A DNA stretch of 64,000 bases. Origin: Cyclobacterium marinum DSM 745. Its GTDB lineage: Bacteria > Bacteroidota > Bacteroidia > Cytophagales > Cyclobacteriaceae. The DNA is taken from contig NC_015914.1 in NCBI RefSeq assembly GCF_000222485.1, positions 4,136,001 through 4,200,000 on the forward strand, in the 5' to 3' direction. Below, piece after piece: positions 47,369 through 56,714 of this stretch. Position 1 is the first letter of the stretch. Each line of letters begins with the position of its first letter. The notes beneath the pieces were generated by a model, which saw only the letters and a program-made list of their open reading frames with translations, was not told the DNA's origin and ran no database searches. Made by a program: the position numbers and the translations under genes.

Positions 47369-50300
47369 TTAATTTCCTTTTAAATAAGCCAATAAATCAG
47401 CCAATTCCTGCTCGTTCATATTTTGTTCAAGACCATTGGGCATAAGAGAGACGCCTGGATTGTCTATGTTTTTGATTTGGGTTCGCAAAATGTTTTCTTC
47501 TGAACCATAAGCCGTTTTAAGACTTAAGGAATTTGACGACTCTGCCGCAATTCTACCGGTGATTTGCTTGCCCTCATTGGTAGTCACCGTTATTGCTTGA
47601 AATCCGGGATAAACTTCATAATTAGGTACAATGGTATGTAGCAGTACAGCCAATGAGGGTTGGTTGCTTATGCCTGATAAATCCGGTCCGACATTCCCTC
47701 CTTCGCCGGCAAAGGTATGGCAGGTAGCACAGTTTGTCTTAAAGATCCCTTGCCCGTTTTCCGCTATTCCTTCTAAATCCAATACGGATTTAAGGTCCTC
47801 ATAAACTTTCATTCTTCCACCGGATTCCAATTCTTTAAATAGGTTTTCAGCACGCATTTTCACTTTTTTGTCTTTCGCCTTCATTAAAGATTGCCTTGTT
47901 GAAGAAGGGATCTCAGCTGGTTTGATCTTTCCATTTTCAATGGATTTTAATAATTGATCTCTCAATATTGGTCTTGATACCAAGGTGGCAATTACAGCCC
48001 CTTTGGTTGTTGGGGTGTACGATTTCCACGCAGTGGTCTCAGTTAGTATTTCACCGGTCTCAGAACTATTTAGATTCCCAAGAGACTGGATGGCTGCTAA
48101 CTGAATCTCTGAAGGATTGCTTGGGGAAATCAAACCTTTAAGGGTGCCTTCTGTGGTTCCCGGAGAAAAATAACTCAGCAAGGCTGTTGCCTGAATTCGA
48201 GATGTAAGGCTATCTTCAGAGGATGATGCTCGATCAGCTGTTTCTTGAATAAGGGCCTGCAATTGGTCTTTTGATTTTGTAAAGGAGTCCAAATAATTTT
48301 TTTCTTTACCTAAAGACTGCCCCCTCTCACTGCCTTTCAACAAGCCTAACAACAATGAAAAGGTAGGATTGTCCCATTCACTATTAATTCCTGCATCGAT
48401 CAAAGCTTTTAATTCTTGCGAGGGTACTGAACTCCCTATTAATTCTCCCAATTCCGACCACATAGGCAATTGATGGTAGTTGACACTTGTTTTTTCTGCT
48501 TCTAAAATCTTTAGAAATTTACTTTCCTGTCCATTTAATGCCGTCATTACAGCAGCTCTTGCCCAAGGGTCAGATGCATCTTGTTGGGCTATATTTGCCA
48601 GGTAAGGTAACCACTGCGACTTGGTGTCTGTACCAAATGCAGCAGCAGTAAGGAACCTTACCCTAGGATCGGTATCTGAGGCCCCTTTGATTAAGCTTTT
48701 AGCCAATTGGGAGGAAATGTTTTTATTCAATCCTATAATGGCAATGATTTGTTCTTTTACTTCCGGTCCATTATTTTCATATATCGTTGTTAACAATTCC
48801 TCATCCAAGGAATCCATATGGTACAATAACCAAATGGCCTTTACTTTTCCTTCGTCGATAGTATTGGATAAAACCAATTCTTTTAGGCTATTAACAATGG
48901 TATGAGAAGCTTTTTCTAAAATCAACCTAAAAGCGGTACTTCTTTCCCATTCATCTGATGAAGAAAGGGCCGAAATCAAGGTTTCATTATCCGCTTTAGC
49001 GGTTGATGGAAATATACTCTCTACCTGAGTATAATGCCAATTTTCATTGCTGATTCTATAAATCCTCCCTTTTCCCTTACCACTTTCAAAATCCAGGGCC
49101 CCTCTGGTTTCCTCCGGTACATAAGAGGGATGATCGATTACTTTTCTATACATGTCTGCCAAATACATGGCACCTTTAGGGCCGTGAGCTAAAAATACAG
49201 GGTTAAACCATGAGTCTGAAGATGCTAGGAACTCCCAATCTTCATGAACCCTTTCAGAAATAAATGTTGCTCCGTTGTTTTTGATGGACTGTCTTTGAAC
49301 CAAGTTTTGGGCGGGTTCACAAATAAACGCATCACCTTTGTGACTGGTGTCTAGTCCTTCACTCTCAAAGATTAAAGTGCCGCAAGCGGAGGTAAAAGTG
49401 CCTTGGTGAGATTTTCCCATTAATTTAGGTATATACTCTGCAGTGGTAATGCTTTCGCTAATTGGATATACAAAACCATCTGCCTCGGCAGGGGATACGT
49501 TTTCGATTGTTTTATTGAAAAGTAAGTTCGGATTATTGTTCAATTGATCAGGTTCCATCACTATATGCTGCAAAGGGTGGCGATTACTTGAACCGTATCG
49601 TCTACCAAACGCATCAAAGGCGAGTCCGAATTGACTTTTCCCTCCCCTGGTCTGGAATTCCAATGTTTCAGGATGAAACCTTCCATCTGCACCATTAAAA
49701 GATATTGGTTTTCTTTCAGGATGAGCCGGGGAGTACACTTCTCCTCCATTGAGCCCACTGGTAACATAAATCCATCCATCCAGAGCCAAGGTGGGGTGAC
49801 TGGTTCGTATCTGAGCTGTTCTATTGGCATTGAAGCCGGTTAAGACAATATCTTTGATGTCTGCGATACCATCTCCATCTGTATCTTTGAAATAATATAT
49901 GTGCGGTGCGCAAGTCACAAATACGCCACCTTTCCAAGCCATGATCCCGTTGGGATAGGTTAGTCCCTCAACAAAGGTGGTTCTTTGGTCGTATTTTCCG
50001 TCACCATCGCTGTCAATTAACCTAGAAATCTTTCCAAGTGTATCAGGTTTTTTTCCATCCATTGGGTCTGGGTAACCAGTGTTTTCCGCCACATATAGCG
50101 CACCTTTCTCATCAAAAGTAAAAGCAGAAGGGTCTGCCACTAAAGGGTCTGCAGCAATCAAATCAATTTGTAGTCCTGGCTCCAGTTGAAATGCAGCCAT
50201 AGCGTTTTTTAGTTCAACGGAGTCCTTATAAATGTATGCCGGAGAATTGACGAAATTGGATTGGGTTTTAAATTCTGGACTGGTATCCGTTTCTTCGGGT

Positions 50301-50413
50301 AATTTTTCTTGATTACATGCGATCAACAATAGGAGGCAGGACAAAACTGACCAATTTTTTGAAAGTAAAATAGTGCTGTGCAATTTTTGGTTTCGTTTAA
50401 ATTTGTGATACAT
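47369..50413 (-). CDS. PVC-type haem-binding protein with HEAT repeats, copy 2
   Basis: 1014 residues from the ATG at 50413. The frame is open to 50473 but would then overlap the ceramidase-like gene by 50 bp. The lipobox is LIAC. The layout repeats copy 1: a propeller of the membrane-bound dehydrogenase type (about 60-420), helical HEAT-like repeats, and a C-terminal cytochrome c domain (NCATCH, later LMPNGL as Met ligand). Overall similarity to copy 1 is low outside the haem domain, so they are old paralogues. It follows the ceramidase-like gene by 10 bp and is cotranscribed with it. Confidence 0.88.
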   Translation of the reverse strand: MYHKFKRNQKLHSTILLSKNWSVLSCLLLLIACNQEKLPEETDTSPEFKTQSNFVNSPAYIYKDSVELKNAMAAFQLEPGLQIDLIAADPLVADPSAFTFDEKGALYVAENTGYPDPMDGKKPDTLGKISRLIDSDGDGKYDQRTTFVEGLTYPNGIMAWKGGVFVTCAPHIYYFKDTDGDGIADIKDIVLTGFNANRTAQIRTSHPTLALDGWIYVTSGLNGGEVYSPAHPERKPISFNGADGRFHPETLEFQTRGGKSQFGLAFDAFGRRYGSSNRHPLQHIVMEPDQLNNNPNLLFNKTIENVSPAEADGFVYPISESITTAEYIPKLMGKSHQGTFTSACGTLIFESEGLDTSHKGDAFICEPAQNLVQRQSIKNNGATFISERVHEDWEFLASSDSWFNPVFLAHGPKGAMYLADMYRKVIDHPSYVPEETRGALDFESGKGKGRIYRISNENWHYTQVESIFPSTAKADNETLISALSSSDEWERSTAFRLILEKASHTIVNSLKELVLSNTIDEGKVKAIWLLYHMDSLDEELLTTIYENNGPEVKEQIIAIIGLNKNISSQLAKSLIKGASDTDPRVRFLTAAAFGTDTKSQWLPYLANIAQQDASDPWARAAVMTALNGQESKFLKILEAEKTSVNYHQLPMWSELGELIGSSVPSQELKALIDAGINSEWDNPTFSLLLGLLKGSERGQSLGKEKNYLDSFTKSKDQLQALIQETADRASSSEDSLTSRIQATALLSYFSPGTTEGTLKGLISPSNPSEIQLAAIQSLGNLNSSETGEILTETTAWKSYTPTTKGAVIATLVSRPILRDQLLKSIENGKIKPAEIPSSTRQSLMKAKDKKVKMRAENLFKELESGGRMKVYEDLKSVLDLEGIAENGQGIFKTNCATCHTFAGEGGNVGPDLSGISNQPSLAVLLHTIVPNYEVYPGFQAITVTTNEGKQITGRIAAESSNSLSLKTAYGSEENILRTQIKNIDNPGVSLMPNGLEQNMNEQELADLLAYLKGN

Positions 50414-50423
50414 ATGTGTTGGT

Positions 50424-52010
50424 TTATCGAATTTCTGGTGGTACGTTTCCATAAGTCCAGGGATCCCCTCCAAAGGTTGGGGCTTCTGGAAATGTGGGCA
50501 AGGGTCCCGGGGTCAGAGTGGTAATAAGTTTTAAGCTTTTGTCCACGATTTGGTTTCCTGCTGTGATGTCCAAATTGCTATAAGAAGTGAGTCTGGTTTC
50601 ATACCCCCCTCCTGTATTTTCGGAGAAGGCCTCAAGGGTAGGTACATAACCTACACAATCATTGGCCATACTTACAGGAAAGGTGATGGGAAATTGACTC
50701 CCATTTTTAATGCGAAGGCCTAGCTCACAGAAAAATTCTGCAGGATTGCTAATAAGTACAACAGGACCTAATTGAATGGCTTGAATTTCAACCTTATGGG
50801 TTGGCTTCTCTCTTCCATAACTATCAAGCATAACTGTTTCCTTGGCAAATACCCATTCTGTTTTGCCAACTTCATCCGGACTTTGTTGGACCAAACTTAG
50901 ACTTTTCTTTACTTTTTCAGGGGAAGGCATCCTTCTACTTATTTCGATAAAATCTCTGGAGGTTACAATAGGGAAACTGCTTCCTCTTGGGATAGCCAAT
51001 AAAGTTTTGACGGCTTCTGCGCCGACGTTAGCTCCAACAAATCTAGCCCATTCCTCACCTGAGCGTTGTTTGTAGGGGTTGCGGTTATCGACTTGGGTCA
51101 CATCCCCGCTGGCTCCTTGGAGGAACACCACCACACAATCTTGACCCATAGCTCCTTTAATGGTTTGTTCCATATAGTAGACCCAGTTGGCTGAAATTCC
51201 TCCCGGATTGGTGGTGGAATGACAAGCAAAATTTACTATGCAACCGGTGCATTTACCATTATTATTCCAAGCACCAATGACCCCAACCTCAGGGTCTATA
51301 GGACCGGCAACTTTTGAGATTTCAGGGTTAAGTTGCCCGGGGTGGGTGTAGGTCATTCCATTTTTCATAAAAAAACGACGATTAAACGCCACTTTTTCTT
51401 CCTTGCCACTGCCTGCTCCAATTTGAACATTTTCGAGCCTTTCTAAAGCTTTAGTGGCAGTGTCAATGGTGATTCTTTTGGTGCTTTCCAAATACTTTGG
51501 ATCGGCACAAGAAGACTTTTTATAAGCCAAGTCTTGAATAAAATTAGGCGCATGGTCATATTGTCCCGGCATCACCATGGCAGTGGGGCCTGAAGAATGG
51601 GAGTGTGAAGCAGATATCATTATTTCATCCTTTGCTAGGGCATGTGTTTTTGCAATACCCTCTTTGACTTCGTCTACCCATGGTTGGTATACAGCCAATG
51701 CATCCAAACCAATGACCAAAACCTTTTTATTGCCGGTTTGAAAGGCAGCAACTCGTACTTTACAAGGGTCATGAAAAACTTTATGATAAGCTTTTCCGTA
51801 ATTCCCCGGCTTCTCCATGCCTAATTCCGGGGAAATGTCTCCGTCGGCAAATGCTGCCATAATTGGACTTTCTGCTGAATCTTTTGTTTTGCCTTCTTTT
51901 TCCTTGGCATATAAACTCCCCAAGGGAAAGCCTAAGCCTACTGAGATGATGCTTGATTGTTTTAAAAATTTTCTTCGTGATGATAAATCAACAAAAGTAT
52001 TTTTTATCAT
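50424..52010 (-). CDS. Neutral/alkaline ceramidase-like protein, Tat-exported
   Basis: 528 residues. A twin-arginine signal (SRRKFLK, R12-R13) begins the protein. The N-terminal ceramidase domain is shown by SASHSHSSGP (metal His) and NFACHSTTNPGG (second metal His with the family's NFA-H-T pattern). Many bacterial relatives in this family sit in carbohydrate clusters and are not proven ceramidases, so amide hydrolysis on an unknown exported substrate is the safest statement. It is the first gene of a two-gene unit with the second PVC-type cytochrome. Confidence 0.82.
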   Translation of the reverse strand: MIKNTFVDLSSRRKFLKQSSIISVGLGFPLGSLYAKEKEGKTKDSAESPIMAAFADGDISPELGMEKPGNYGKAYHKVFHDPCKVRVAAFQTGNKKVLVIGLDALAVYQPWVDEVKEGIAKTHALAKDEIMISASHSHSSGPTAMVMPGQYDHAPNFIQDLAYKKSSCADPKYLESTKRITIDTATKALERLENVQIGAGSGKEEKVAFNRRFFMKNGMTYTHPGQLNPEISKVAGPIDPEVGVIGAWNNNGKCTGCIVNFACHSTTNPGGISANWVYYMEQTIKGAMGQDCVVVFLQGASGDVTQVDNRNPYKQRSGEEWARFVGANVGAEAVKTLLAIPRGSSFPIVTSRDFIEISRRMPSPEKVKKSLSLVQQSPDEVGKTEWVFAKETVMLDSYGREKPTHKVEIQAIQLGPVVLISNPAEFFCELGLRIKNGSQFPITFPVSMANDCVGYVPTLEAFSENTGGGYETRLTSYSNLDITAGNQIVDKSLKLITTLTPGPLPTFPEAPTFGGDPWTYGNVPPEIR

Positions 52011-52498
52011 AAGGAATAAAATATAAGTTTTTTAGTGGATTAAGTGTACGTTACCAAATATAGTAAAAAAACACTGTTAAGATACTGAAAGTAATGAATA
52101 GTTCCATTGATATTGTTTGATTTGATTGGCTAGCCAATCTTTAATAGCTCTCTTATAAATCTATTGGATAAAATTTTTTAGGAAGTGTTGGTTTAGGTAT
52201 ATGGCACGTGGATTGGTGGTGATGAAATGTGTCTAACAATCTTTTTTGCCACCCAAACCTGTGGATGGCTCGCTTTTTCTAATGTTCAATAAGCTTGTTA
52301 TAATTCTGTAGAAAAGGTAACCTATGTCTAAATTTAGGAGAGATAGAGGTGAATGGAAGCTATCTAATTCTAAATTTATCGTAAATTCCCCCTATTATTT
52401 AGCTATAATTTTGTAATTGTACTGCTTGGTTTAGTGTATTTAGGTAACTTTCTGCTGCTAACAATTTATAGTAGGACGCGCTTTTTATTAAATGGATT
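52011..52498. other. Intergenic gap, about 490 bp, between divergent genes
   Basis: It holds a 16-bp palindrome (52124-52139) and two partial -7 boxes: CAAATATA at 52055-52062 facing the ceramidase-like gene, and TAATTTTG at 52406-52413 facing the acetyltransferase. No gene was seen. Confidence 0.5.
52124..52139. promoter_or_regulatory. 16-bp perfect palindrome, possible operator
   Basis: GATTGGCTAGCCAATC is its own reverse complement. It lies 114 bp upstream of the ceramidase-like gene. About one such 16-mer is expected by chance in 64 kb, so support is weak. Confidence 0.3.
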
Positions 52499-52558
52499 AT
52501 GATTTCTAAACAAAAAGGTATTTCACTTTTCAATGACTTGAAATTAGATAAGGTTTCA

Positions 52559-53365
52559 ATGAAAGCTTATTTTAAGCGGATAGGTTTTGTCGGCAAAGCG
52601 GAATTAAATTTGGAAACGATTAAAAGACTACATGCCCTTCATCCGGAGGCAATACCATTCGAAAATATAGATCCATTAATTGGAGTTCCAGTTGGTTTAT
52701 CCCTGGAACATGTCTTTCAAAAACTAGTTGACCGAGGCAGAGGTGGTTTTTGTTTTGAACAGAATGTTCTTTTTGGTGCGGTTCTGAGAACCTTAGGTTT
52801 CAATGTTGTAGGGTTATCAGCAAGGGTTTTTTGGGAGATTAAGGAAGGCGAGATTAGACCAAGGGATCATATGCTGCTATTGTTGGATCTCGATGGGATA
52901 AGTTATTTGTTGGATGTAGGTTTTGGTTCTGCTTCATTCTCTGCTCCTTTGGTGCTGGATCAAGAAGGTATACAGGATACTGGGCATAACCAATACAGAA
53001 TAAGCTTGGTTTCAGGATTTTATTATCTTGAAATTTTAATTAAAGGTACTTGGAGGTTAATGCATCGTTTTGGTTTGGAACATCAGATGCTGGCAGATTA
53101 TGAGGTGGTCAGTTGGTATTTATGTACCCACCCTCAATCTCTTTTTATAAAAGATCTTATGGTGGCCAAAAGTTTTTCAGATGGAAGATATGCGCTACAT
53201 AATAATCAATTTACAGTACACAGGAAGGAAGGCAAAAGTATAAAGAAAAAACTCCATACAGTAGAGGAGATTATCGAAATTTTGAAGAATAATTTTGCTA
53301 TTAATCTTCCCGCGGGTGAAGAATTAAAAATTAAACTCCAAGGGTTTATTGAATCTAAGCCATAA
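52559..53365 (+). CDS. Arylamine N-acetyltransferase
   Basis: 268 residues from the ATG at 52559. An in-frame ATG at 52499 would add 20 residues. With 52559 the triad falls at C65 (RGGFCFEQN), H104 (RDHMLLL) and D119 (LDVGFG), close to the family's C69/H107/D122, and AAGG-like sequence precedes it. The enzyme transfers acetyl or other acyl groups from CoA to arylamines or hydrazines, or acts as an amide synthase in secondary metabolism. It stands alone, and its natural substrate is unknown. A strong terminator follows. Confidence 0.9.
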   Translation: MKAYFKRIGFVGKAELNLETIKRLHALHPEAIPFENIDPLIGVPVGLSLEHVFQKLVDRGRGGFCFEQNVLFGAVLRTLGFNVVGLSARVFWEIKEGEIRPRDHMLLLLDLDGISYLLDVGFGSASFSAPLVLDQEGIQDTGHNQYRISLVSGFYYLEILIKGTWRLMHRFGLEHQMLADYEVVSWYLCTHPQSLFIKDLMVAKSFSDGRYALHNNQFTVHRKEGKSIKKKLHTVEEIIEILKNNFAINLPAGEELKIKLQGFIESKP

Positions 53366-53369
53366 AAAA

Positions 53370-53395
53370 AAGTCTCTTATACAGAGACTTAAAAA
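53370..53395 (+). terminator. Terminator after arylamine N-acetyltransferase
   Basis: An 8-bp perfect stem (53370-53377 with 53383-53390), five-base loop and A-runs on both sides lie 5 bp after the stop codon. Confidence 0.75.
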
Positions 53396-53477
53396 ATTTA
53401 TAGCTGTTAATTAAATTCCAAAGGATTAAAAAATAAACATTACAGGAATTTTATTGTCATTAAAAAAGTATTATGGC

Positions 53478-53723
53478 TTAGTTTAAATATATTTGATGGT
53501 ATTCACTTTCTACTGGTACTGATTCGAAGTGTAGAGTATTTTTATTGGAATAGTTTTCAGGCATTTTACCTACTTTCCAGTTGGCCGGCTTGTGGAATCT
53601 ACCTTCATTTTTAAATTGATCAAAAGTTTCAGGATCATCTTCTGCATCTCTTATGGCTTTAATGGTAAATAATAGTCCTAAAGCCACCCCGAGTACTGTG
53701 TATAATAATAGGTAAGTATTCAT
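53478..53723 (-). CDS. Small membrane-anchored protein
   Basis: 81 residues. One N-terminal hydrophobic helix (about 3-21) is followed by a charged soluble tail (AEDDPETFDQFKNEGRFHKP and onward) with no recognised motif. It could be a small envelope protein. The gene stands alone next to a 1-kb gap. Confidence 0.5.
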   Translation of the reverse strand: MNTYLLLYTVLGVALGLLFTIKAIRDAEDDPETFDQFKNEGRFHKPANWKVGKMPENYSNKNTLHFESVPVESEYHQIYLN

Positions 53724-54756
53724 GTGTTCCTTGGTTTTGTCTAAGGTTTCAATCTTCTGAATTAGGTATTATCTCTAAACTGCATTCCTTTCTTCATTCA
53801 GAATGATTGATTAACATTTCAAATTTAATAAAATTTTATTACAAAATTCAATTAAAAACACTTGTTTTTTTGCCTAAAATTTTGTAAATATAAAATAGTA
53901 TTTTGTTGTAATATTTTTGTATTTCATACTAAAGATTTAAAGTGTGTGGCTTTTGTTTTTAATTGTTAAGTCAAATTTTCATAAAAATGCCACTGCTTGT
54001 TTTATTCTTAGTGTTTTTAGTTTTGCTTGATATTCTACAGAAAACCTTCTTTTATTTTGTGTCTAAACGTGGTAACTACAAGTGTATTAAGTAGGTATAC
54101 AGGTTTGCGGGTAGATAAATAGGGCGTAGTGAAGCTTTTTTGGTTGGATTATAGAATGATGTTTTTCATGGGGTCAATTCAATTGGTATTTTATCGTGGT
54201 GATGGGAAGGTCTCTATCCTTAATGAGGATAAGAAAAATGGAAACAAAATCAAGGATATCTATAATACAGTTAACACTATATAGATCGGAACCTGCATGA
54301 AAGACCAAATATTATTTTTTTTGCTTTCATCCTTCGATTAATTATCGTATTTAAAAAAGATTCTAGCTTGGGTTTTCATGAGAGGGTGAGGAAAAACTCA
54401 TTGGTGAAAGTGGTTTGGTAGATAAATGGCCAAATCAGATTGTTACTTTTTTATTAATTACCCAATAAAATCCATCGTTTCATTAGGCGATTCAATGTGG
54501 TTAGAGTGCCTATGTTGGAAAATGGATTCATTATAAGGCAAGTGGCTATTTTAGATTTTTTTTTGTTAATTGGGCTAGCAAAATTTGCAGGGGCTTGTTT
54601 GGGTCGTTTAAGCAAATAGCTTTAAAATCCTTATTACCCCTTTTCGGTTTTAACTTGGCCTATGATAGGGCTTCTGTGTAATAATTGAAAAAATGGTAAT
54701 TCGGTATTGCTAAATAAGTTATAGTGAATTCAAAATAATTATTTAACCAATCAAAT
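53724..54756. other. Gene-poor gap, about 1030 bp
   Basis: AT-rich, with no recognised tRNA, ncRNA or mobile element. The only frame of note is a 35-codon one at 53987-54094 (plus) that would encode a peptide with a strongly hydrophobic first half; coding status is unproven. The sequence just before 54757 is the leader of the oxidoreductase gene. Confidence 0.45.
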
Positions 54757-56088
54757 ATGACTGAAAAGAAAAAATCCTCATTGTCCAGGCGGAAGTTTAT
54801 GGGCACAGGACTGCTTACTGCAGCAGGAATTGGGGTTTTGCCACAAATAAGTCTTGGCAAAGAAAGTTTCAATAAAAAGGAAGCCAATGAAATTATGCGT
54901 CTAGGGTTTATTGGTCTTGGAAGGCAGAGCAATGGCTTACTTGGTAGCTTTATTAAATTGCCCAATATTGAAGTAGTTGCCGGCTGTGATGTGTATGGCG
55001 ACAAACAAGAACGATTTTTAAATCGAACGAATGAATATTACAAAGAGAAGGGTAAAGAGGTAAAAGTAGAGGTCTATGAAAATTACCACGATCTCTTAGC
55101 AAGAAAGGACATCGATGCAGTGGTGATTGCGAGTCCGGACCACTGGCATGCCTTGATGGCAATTGATGCGTGCAAGGCAGGTAAAGATATATATTTGGAG
55201 AAGCCACTGACATTTACCATTAAGGAAGGTCAGGAATTGGTTAAGGCTGTGCGGTCCAATAGCATCGTATTGGCGACGGGAAGTATGCAAAGGTCTTATG
55301 ACAATTTTCAGCATGCAGTAAAAATGGTGCAAAAAGGAAGAATAGGTAAAATTAAAAAAGTTTACGCCTGTGTAGGTGGGCCTCCAAAACCTTTTGATTT
55401 GCCTAAGGAGGAGATTCCTGAAAGCCTTAACTGGGACATGTGGTTGGGTCCGTTGGCAGCTGACATCCATTTTAACAATGACTTAAACCCACCCATTTCC
55501 CTAAATCCACCGGAAAATGAAAAAGTTTGGGGAGCTTGGCGTTGGTATAAAGAAACCGGAGGTGGATTGACCACCGACTGGGGTGCTCATATGTTTGATA
55601 TTGCACAATGGGCAATTGGAATGGATAGAAACGGTCCAATAGAGATTATTCCTGCAGGATATCAAGATACAGAACATTTAACCTTTATTTATCCAAATGG
55701 AGTAACCGTTACGGAAGAGCCATTTGATAAGAAAGAGACGAGAGGATGTAAATTTGTAGGTGAAGATGGTTGGATTGAAGTGTCCAGGTCTCATTACGAA
55801 GCCTCAGATGATAGCTTATATCCTCTGATAGCGGAAGGTGAAGATTTAAGAGGTGGAGGAAATACTGCACACCATATTGATTTTATAGAATCTGTAAGAA
55901 GGAGGAAAGATCCTATTGCTCCGGTAGAAATCGGACATAGTACCTGTACTACTTGTAATCTTGGTAATATAGCTTATGATTTAGGACGCCCTTTAAAATG
56001 GGATCCGGTCAATGAGAAGTTTGCTGTACCCGATCCTGAAGCCGAGAAACAGCTTCATAGGGCATACAGGTCTGGTTATAGATTATAA
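54757..56088 (+). CDS. Gfo/Idh/MocA oxidoreductase, Tat-exported, copy 2
   Basis: 443 residues. The twin-arginine signal is SRRKFMG followed by a hydrophobic stretch ending near ISLGK (residue 31). The Rossmann motif is GFIGLGRQSNG, the catalytic-site Lys is in LEKPLTF, and TDWGAHMFDIA marks the second domain. It differs from copy 1 in the middle loops and is not a recent duplicate. It probably oxidises a sugar or inositol hydroxyl in the periplasm. It stands alone after a 1-kb gap and has a strong terminator. Confidence 0.9.
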   Translation: MTEKKKSSLSRRKFMGTGLLTAAGIGVLPQISLGKESFNKKEANEIMRLGFIGLGRQSNGLLGSFIKLPNIEVVAGCDVYGDKQERFLNRTNEYYKEKGKEVKVEVYENYHDLLARKDIDAVVIASPDHWHALMAIDACKAGKDIYLEKPLTFTIKEGQELVKAVRSNSIVLATGSMQRSYDNFQHAVKMVQKGRIGKIKKVYACVGGPPKPFDLPKEEIPESLNWDMWLGPLAADIHFNNDLNPPISLNPPENEKVWGAWRWYKETGGGLTTDWGAHMFDIAQWAIGMDRNGPIEIIPAGYQDTEHLTFIYPNGVTVTEEPFDKKETRGCKFVGEDGWIEVSRSHYEASDDSLYPLIAEGEDLRGGGNTAHHIDFIESVRRRKDPIAPVEIGHSTCTTCNLGNIAYDLGRPLKWDPVNEKFAVPDPEAEKQLHRAYRSGYRL

Positions 56089-56092
56089 AATT

Positions 56093-56124
56093 AAAAAGCG
56101 AAACTTTAAAGGTTTCGCTTTTTT
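56093..56124 (+). terminator. Terminator after oxidoreductase copy 2
   Basis: A 12-bp perfect stem (56093-56104 with 56112-56123) with a seven-base loop is followed by T. It lies directly after the stop codon. Confidence 0.85.
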
Positions 56125-56714
56125 TATGTCTTAAAGGTGGATTTACTTAATGAATTAATAAATGGGTTACTATATCCTCAGCATACATAAACTCCGAACC
56201 TAGATTAATTAGGCCTAGTTTTATCTCTATTGGTAAAGTGAGTTTAGGTTAAATTGTTGTTTGTTTGCATTTCTATTTTTTGATTTGGATTAATCTTAAC
56301 CCAAATTAGGAAGGATTCATGATAGCCTGTCCTGTGTTACGGAAAGTGATGCAATCGCAAGACAATAAGGCTGTTTGGATATTTTAGCATAGCATCGCTA
56401 TTTTGAAATTGAAAGTAGCAACGAAGTGTCTGATTTTGAGGAGATTTCAGGATGTATTTGATTGGCTGTTGCATATTTGGGTTTATTAATTGAGGGGTGA
56501 ATTTTTCTAATTAAATAAAATTTCTAGGAATACTTTTTACAATAAACGCCTTGTCTTATTGCGCAATAAAACTTGCAAGATTACCTATATATGTTGCTTT
56601 GAATCTTGAGGAGACGCATTAATTTTAATTTAGGTCTAAATTTTCTTCCAGAAGGGATTATTATCAAAGGAAAAAAACGAACTCTTAAAATAACTGAAAC
56701 TTATAGGGATGCAA
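56125..56714. other. Intergenic gap, about 590 bp, holding repeat copy B
   Basis: No intact gene. The middle (56320-56480) matches copy A of the intergenic repeat in opposite orientation. Confidence 0.5.
56320..56480 (+). repeat. Diverged intergenic repeat, copy B
   Basis: It shares with 31030-31190 (opposite strand) the blocks GCCTGTCCTGTGTT, ATTTTAGCATAGCA and CTGATTTTGA in the same order. Similar spacing and multiple blocks make chance unlikely, but the copies are diverged and the ends are not defined. Confidence 0.5.

Noticed and set aside
54660-55004. Minus-strand frame at the start of oxidoreductase copy 2
   Set aside because: It is antisense to the Tat signal and Rossmann region of a clear gene on the plus strand.
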